Notes under the pieces: model-generated
Told to the model about the DNA's origin: nothing
The model's input: only the letters and a program-made list of their open reading frames with translations
Databases searched by the model: none
In this document: one piece after another, positions 60,447-64,000 of the stretch
Layout: each line of letters begins with the position of its first letter
How positions within the stretch are numbered: position 1 is the first letter of the stretch
Assembly (NCBI GenBank): GCA_028554795.2
Contig: CM068827.1
Location: 76,877,677-76,941,676 of the forward strand
Reading direction: 5' to 3'
DNA length: 64,000 nucleotides
Source of the DNA: Sinohyriopsis cumingii
Taxonomy: Eukaryota > Mollusca > Bivalvia > Unionida > Unionidae
Position numbers and translations under genes: made by a program

Positions 60447-60766
60447 GACCACTCCAGTGGTCTAGTGGTTAGAGCGTCTGCCTTGGAAACGGGAGGTCAT
60501 GGGTTCAAACCCCAGCTGAGTCATACCAAAGACTTACAAAAATGGTACTAACAGCGGCCTCGCTTGGCACTCAGCATTAAGAGGTTAGTGTTAGGACTGG
60601 TTGGCCTGGTGTCAGGATAATGTGACTGGGTGGGACATCATGCTATATGTCTGCGGCGTGATGCCCCAGTGCTAGACATCACTATAAACTATCACACTGC
60701 AGACATCGTAGCAAAATGACTAAAACATTGTTAAAGCTACAATAAAAATCCAAATCACACACACAC
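60447..60766 (+). mobile_element. SINE B, copy 6 (best head)
   Basis: A box GTGGTCTAGTGGTTAG, B box GGGTTCAAACCCC, CA tail. The flanks share ACACATTTATGAA (13 bp) at 60434-60446 and 60767-60779, part of which overlaps the CA tail. Confidence 0.93.
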
Positions 60767-60779
60767 ACACATTTATGAA

Positions 60780-62880
60780 CATTCTGGACAATTCTGATTT
60801 ACAAACACTTTGCTAATACAATAAGTAAAGACCATCTGAAGGAGACAAATGACATTTGGTCAACATATTTTGTTCCATTCGTATAAATCCTGTGTTTATT
60901 AAGGAGAATACATTTTCTAAAGCTAGTCATATTTTAAAAGTAAATATGGTACCGTATTAATTATCACTTGGTCTAGCATTGAATTAGAAGTATCAGTGTC
61001 TATTGTAAATGAATGAATGTATTGTAGTTACCACAGTGCTAGGATTTGTAAATGGCAGATAATATTTCAGCTTTCTGAAATGAAACCAATGACCTTTAAT
61101 ACATTTACTTTATGTAGCACAGATCTTGGCATTCATATATATTCAGTTTGGAGCCAGTATTAGACATATACACTTTCTTTGTAAATCCAATGCATCCAAC
61201 AATTTCACAAGTTTGAAACGTATTAACAAATATTCATTGTTGTGTTAAAAACTCAGAAGGAAATTATTTAATTACAATCCTTGCTGAAATAATACGCAAC
61301 CTGAAAAAAAAAATGATTTTGTCATGCCATGGAAAGTTCTTGTCCCCTCTGTGCTTATCTATAATTTGTCACATTATCAAATAATACATTGCAGGCAAGA
61401 AAGTAAATGATGTATTCCTTTGGTTGGAAGTTAAAAAATAAGCGTAATTATTTACTATTTGGATATGAGGTGCTAAATAGAACTTTCCATATACTGCATA
61501 CAGAATATCTTTGACATATTCACAAAATCAGGGAGAACAAAAATTTAATTCAACCTCACACATGTAATTATACAAGGGTATTTCTTCCTTGTTTCTGTTC
61601 TATATTGTAATATCAGTCTCTTCCCCCTTATTTTTGTTTAACTGATACATGTGGAGCTGTGAATTCTTTTTCTCCCTTTGCTTATTTCAACTGAATTAAT
61701 TTGTAAAACTAATATTGAATTTCTGACCCAAAGACCATTTTTTCCCAAATGAATATGCAGAAAAATCTCATACTCGGGAATTTCTGCCTAAACCATGACA
61801 AGTTCAAAAGTCTGGATAGATCAGGCGGGTGTGGTTAAAATGTGGGGGTCCTATCGTTTGCACTGATCCAATCACTGCTGGGGGTCTTTGGATTCATGGT
61901 TGCACTTGATTAAACTGGTACCAAACAATTAACACTGAATTCACAATATGCAACTCAGGAACAGTCTGCATATTTCTAGCAAAAGTCATTTCTGAAGTCA
62001 TGAAAAACACATCACTATAGGACATACAGTACTAATGATATGGACAAATGGGAACCAGCCTGGAAATGAGTGAACATAAAATAGAGTATACATGGGTTTG
62101 GCTGACCAGGATTGGTTAATAATGTAAGTTATGTTTTAGGAAAAAGAATCTTTTGAGAGCTTATCCTAGTTGTAAGTGGAAAAAAATAGAGACATTGTTT
62201 TATTGATGGAATTTCAGTCCTTTAAGAGCCTTGAGTTTGGAGCACTCATTACTAAAATTAGCACTTGACTCTGGTGCAGAATTGAAAGCACATGTTTCAA
62301 ACACATGCAGGTCCAGAAAATGCCACGGCTCATATCCTTTCCTCAACACAGAAGCTGACATCCAGGTTTCATCTATACTGATAAATATGGGTTTGATCAT
62401 GAGCACTCAAAATTTTAAGTTATTGAATTTTTAATATCATGGTGTTTGGATAGGTTTACTATGGGAACTGAATTAGTACTGTGAGTCCCGTAGTCACAGC
62501 CTGTTTCTATGTAATGTCAAACAAGGTTGGTGTCATGTATCATGTTCATATAATCACTTTCTCTACATAGAAAGGACAGGTTATTTATATACCAAGCACC
62601 AGATCTGGATCTCAAACTGCCACTGGGGATGAACTAGGACCTGATTCATAACTGTTCATGGTTCCACTCCAAAAATACATACACTTATTTGGCATTACAT
62701 GCGGAGTTAATCTGTGCAGGCAGCATGGATTCCTGGATATGCCCTCACTCCTCTGTGGCAGTACCCATGGACTCATAATGTTGTAACTTTCACGATCCCT
62801 GCCCCCCAACCAAGGAAAGTGTGGTGACTCAGTTGGTAATTAGTTTGTCTCATGAGCAGAAGGTTGGAGGTTTGATGCCT
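60780..62880. other. Right-end stretch without recognised genes
   Basis: I looked for the missing N-terminal motor exon here and did not find one. ORFs at 62200-62434 (both strands) and 62612-62809 have no family I recognise. Confidence 0.5.
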
Positions 62881-62884
62881 ACCA

Positions 62885-64000
62885 AACAATCAGCCTGGAT
62901 TCTCATTAATATGGTTAGATCTCACTTACAATCAAATCATCTGAGATCTTGATGATACAAAATTTACATAGCAAGTTGTTACCCCGAGTGGCCAAGTGAT
63001 CTAAAACGCTCACCGTTCTGGATCACTGCCACCTCACCTCTGTCTGTGTGAGTTCAAGTCTCAGTCTCAGCTAACATGGTACATGAGAAAGCCTGCCAGT
63101 GGCTTATCTTGGGTTGGTGGTTCTTCCTGGGGTTTTCCAGGGTTCTTCCTCCACCAGTTATACTGGCTGCCATGTATAGCCTATCCTGTATTGAAAAATG
63201 GCATTAAACCCTACAATAACAACAACATAGCAAGTTCCATAAAAGTCTGTTAAAAAGTATGATTGTTAATGCAATCAAAAGCTTTGCCAATATGATGCAA
63301 GAACATCTCACCAGTTTAATTTGCTAATAATCGACCTCATATTTGACCTTGATGATGCCAGCTTACATTCCAAGTCTGATTAAAATTGGTTCTGTAATAG
63401 GGTCTCTATAGTGCTCACAGTCTCAGCCAGACACAAGATCACCTCATTATTATGTATGGATGTTACTCACAATTGAACTCATAAGAGATTCTGATAATAA
63501 AAAAAATGATGTACCATATTTGATCAAAATCTGATCAAAAATGTGAACTTAAAAGCCCAGCCTATCGGATGCAAAAGCAACTCAGTAAAATGCATGGTTG
63601 CTATTATCAATTGACTCATCTGAAATCTTGATAATGTCATCTTAAATCATTATTGTACATCAATTTCACTCACTCATTACTGGCCTCATCCGAGATCTTG
63701 ATAATGTAAGATTAATTCACTGTTATATGTGTATTTTCACTCAGCCCATACTTCAAGTTGGATCCAAATCAGATCAGAAATGTGGCTTCCTGACTGGCAA
63801 CAAGCTCATCCAATCTGATGCAAGATAACCTCACTAATATTCAGCTATCTCACCCATTGATATGCTGATGTAAGCATATACTCCAAGTCTGATCAAATTT
63901 GGATCACAAATATGGCTTCTAGAGGTGACAAGCTCAGTTTTTCAGTTGCATAACAACATGATTAAGGCTCTTATTCATTATTAAACCCATACACGATGCT
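62885..64000. repeat. Degenerate array type B, second locus, continuing past the edge
   Basis: Monomers with CATCTGAGATCTTGATGAT, CAAATCAGATCAGAAATGTG, GGCTTCCTGACTGGCAACAA and GATGCAAGATAACCTCACTA, the same phrases as 6807-7900. A SINE A interrupts it. Confidence 0.78.
62978..63224 (+). mobile_element. SINE A, right-most copy
   Basis: Perfect 12-bp duplication ACATAGCAAGTT at 62966-62977 and 63225-63236 defines the insertion exactly. Head CCCCGAGTGGCCAAGTGA, tail AATAACAACA. Confidence 0.93.

Noticed and set aside
60447..60535. A real tRNA gene
   Set aside because: It has A and B boxes, but the body continues as a 320-bp SINE with a CA tail, and the fold is not a complete cloverleaf.
62200..62434. 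Possible gene from opposing ~67-codon ORFs
   Set aside because: Both strands are open equally, no domain is recognised, and no splice context supports either.
59180..64000. Missing N-terminal motor exon
   Set aside because: I searched the minus strand for a donor after a residue pattern ending ...IY and saw no convincing candidate.

Overview
The window is eukaryotic, animal-type DNA. It is AT-rich, has no dense ORFs, and carries one widely split gene on the minus strand with GT-AG introns of about 0.65 to 13 kb. Transposon families and tandem repeats fill those introns. The repeat style suggests a lophotrochozoan, probably a mollusc: tRNA-headed SINEs with a GGCGTTAAACC-type 3' end, and ~150-170 bp degenerate arrays that start with an AAGAGGCCCAA leader. 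This assignment is an inference, not a proof.

The one gene I can establish encodes an unconventional myosin heavy chain. Fifteen exons, from 59179 down to 260, join in frame into 1,569 nt (523 residues) of continuous motor domain. It runs from the purine-binding loop ([10 protein letters not shown]) through the P-loop (GESGAGKT), switch I ([10 protein letters not shown]), switch II (DIFGFE), relay and HYAGKV strand to the start of loop 2. The first ~80 residues and everything after loop 2 (SH helices, converter, neck, tail) lie outside the window. The motor reads closest to class III as I remember those proteins, but class cannot be settled without the tail and N-terminus. No promoter, start codon, polyadenylation site, rRNA, tRNA gene or CRISPR array was found.

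Layout from left to right: exons 15-12 with a 29-bp minisatellite touching exon 13 (0.26-6.8 kb); pearl/Helentron-like arrays, a SINE and exon 11 with a LINE fragment beside it (6.8-11.6 kb); exon 10 (14 kb); a 13-kb intron holding a 34-bp minisatellite, a hAT MITE, a long hairpin, a 2.3-kb pogo-like element and a possible nested plus-strand gene (14.1-27.2 kb); exons 9-7 (27.2-33.9 kb); exon 6 against a GAT repeat (36.8 kb); pogo-like MITEs and two DIRS-like recombinase relics around exon 5 (37-47 kb); exons 4-2 with MULE and hAT remnants (48.7-54.4 kb); a 2-kb 22-bp satellite (56.2-58.2 kb); exon 1 (59.1 kb); and a gene-free right end with SINEs and another array (59.2-64 kb).

I see no microbial-style gene system. 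The most unusual things are in the repeats: a minisatellite resembling the splice acceptor it abuts, satellites that appear to have grown inside mobile elements, a higher-order duplication in the 22-bp array, and a candidate two-exon gene nested in intron 9.
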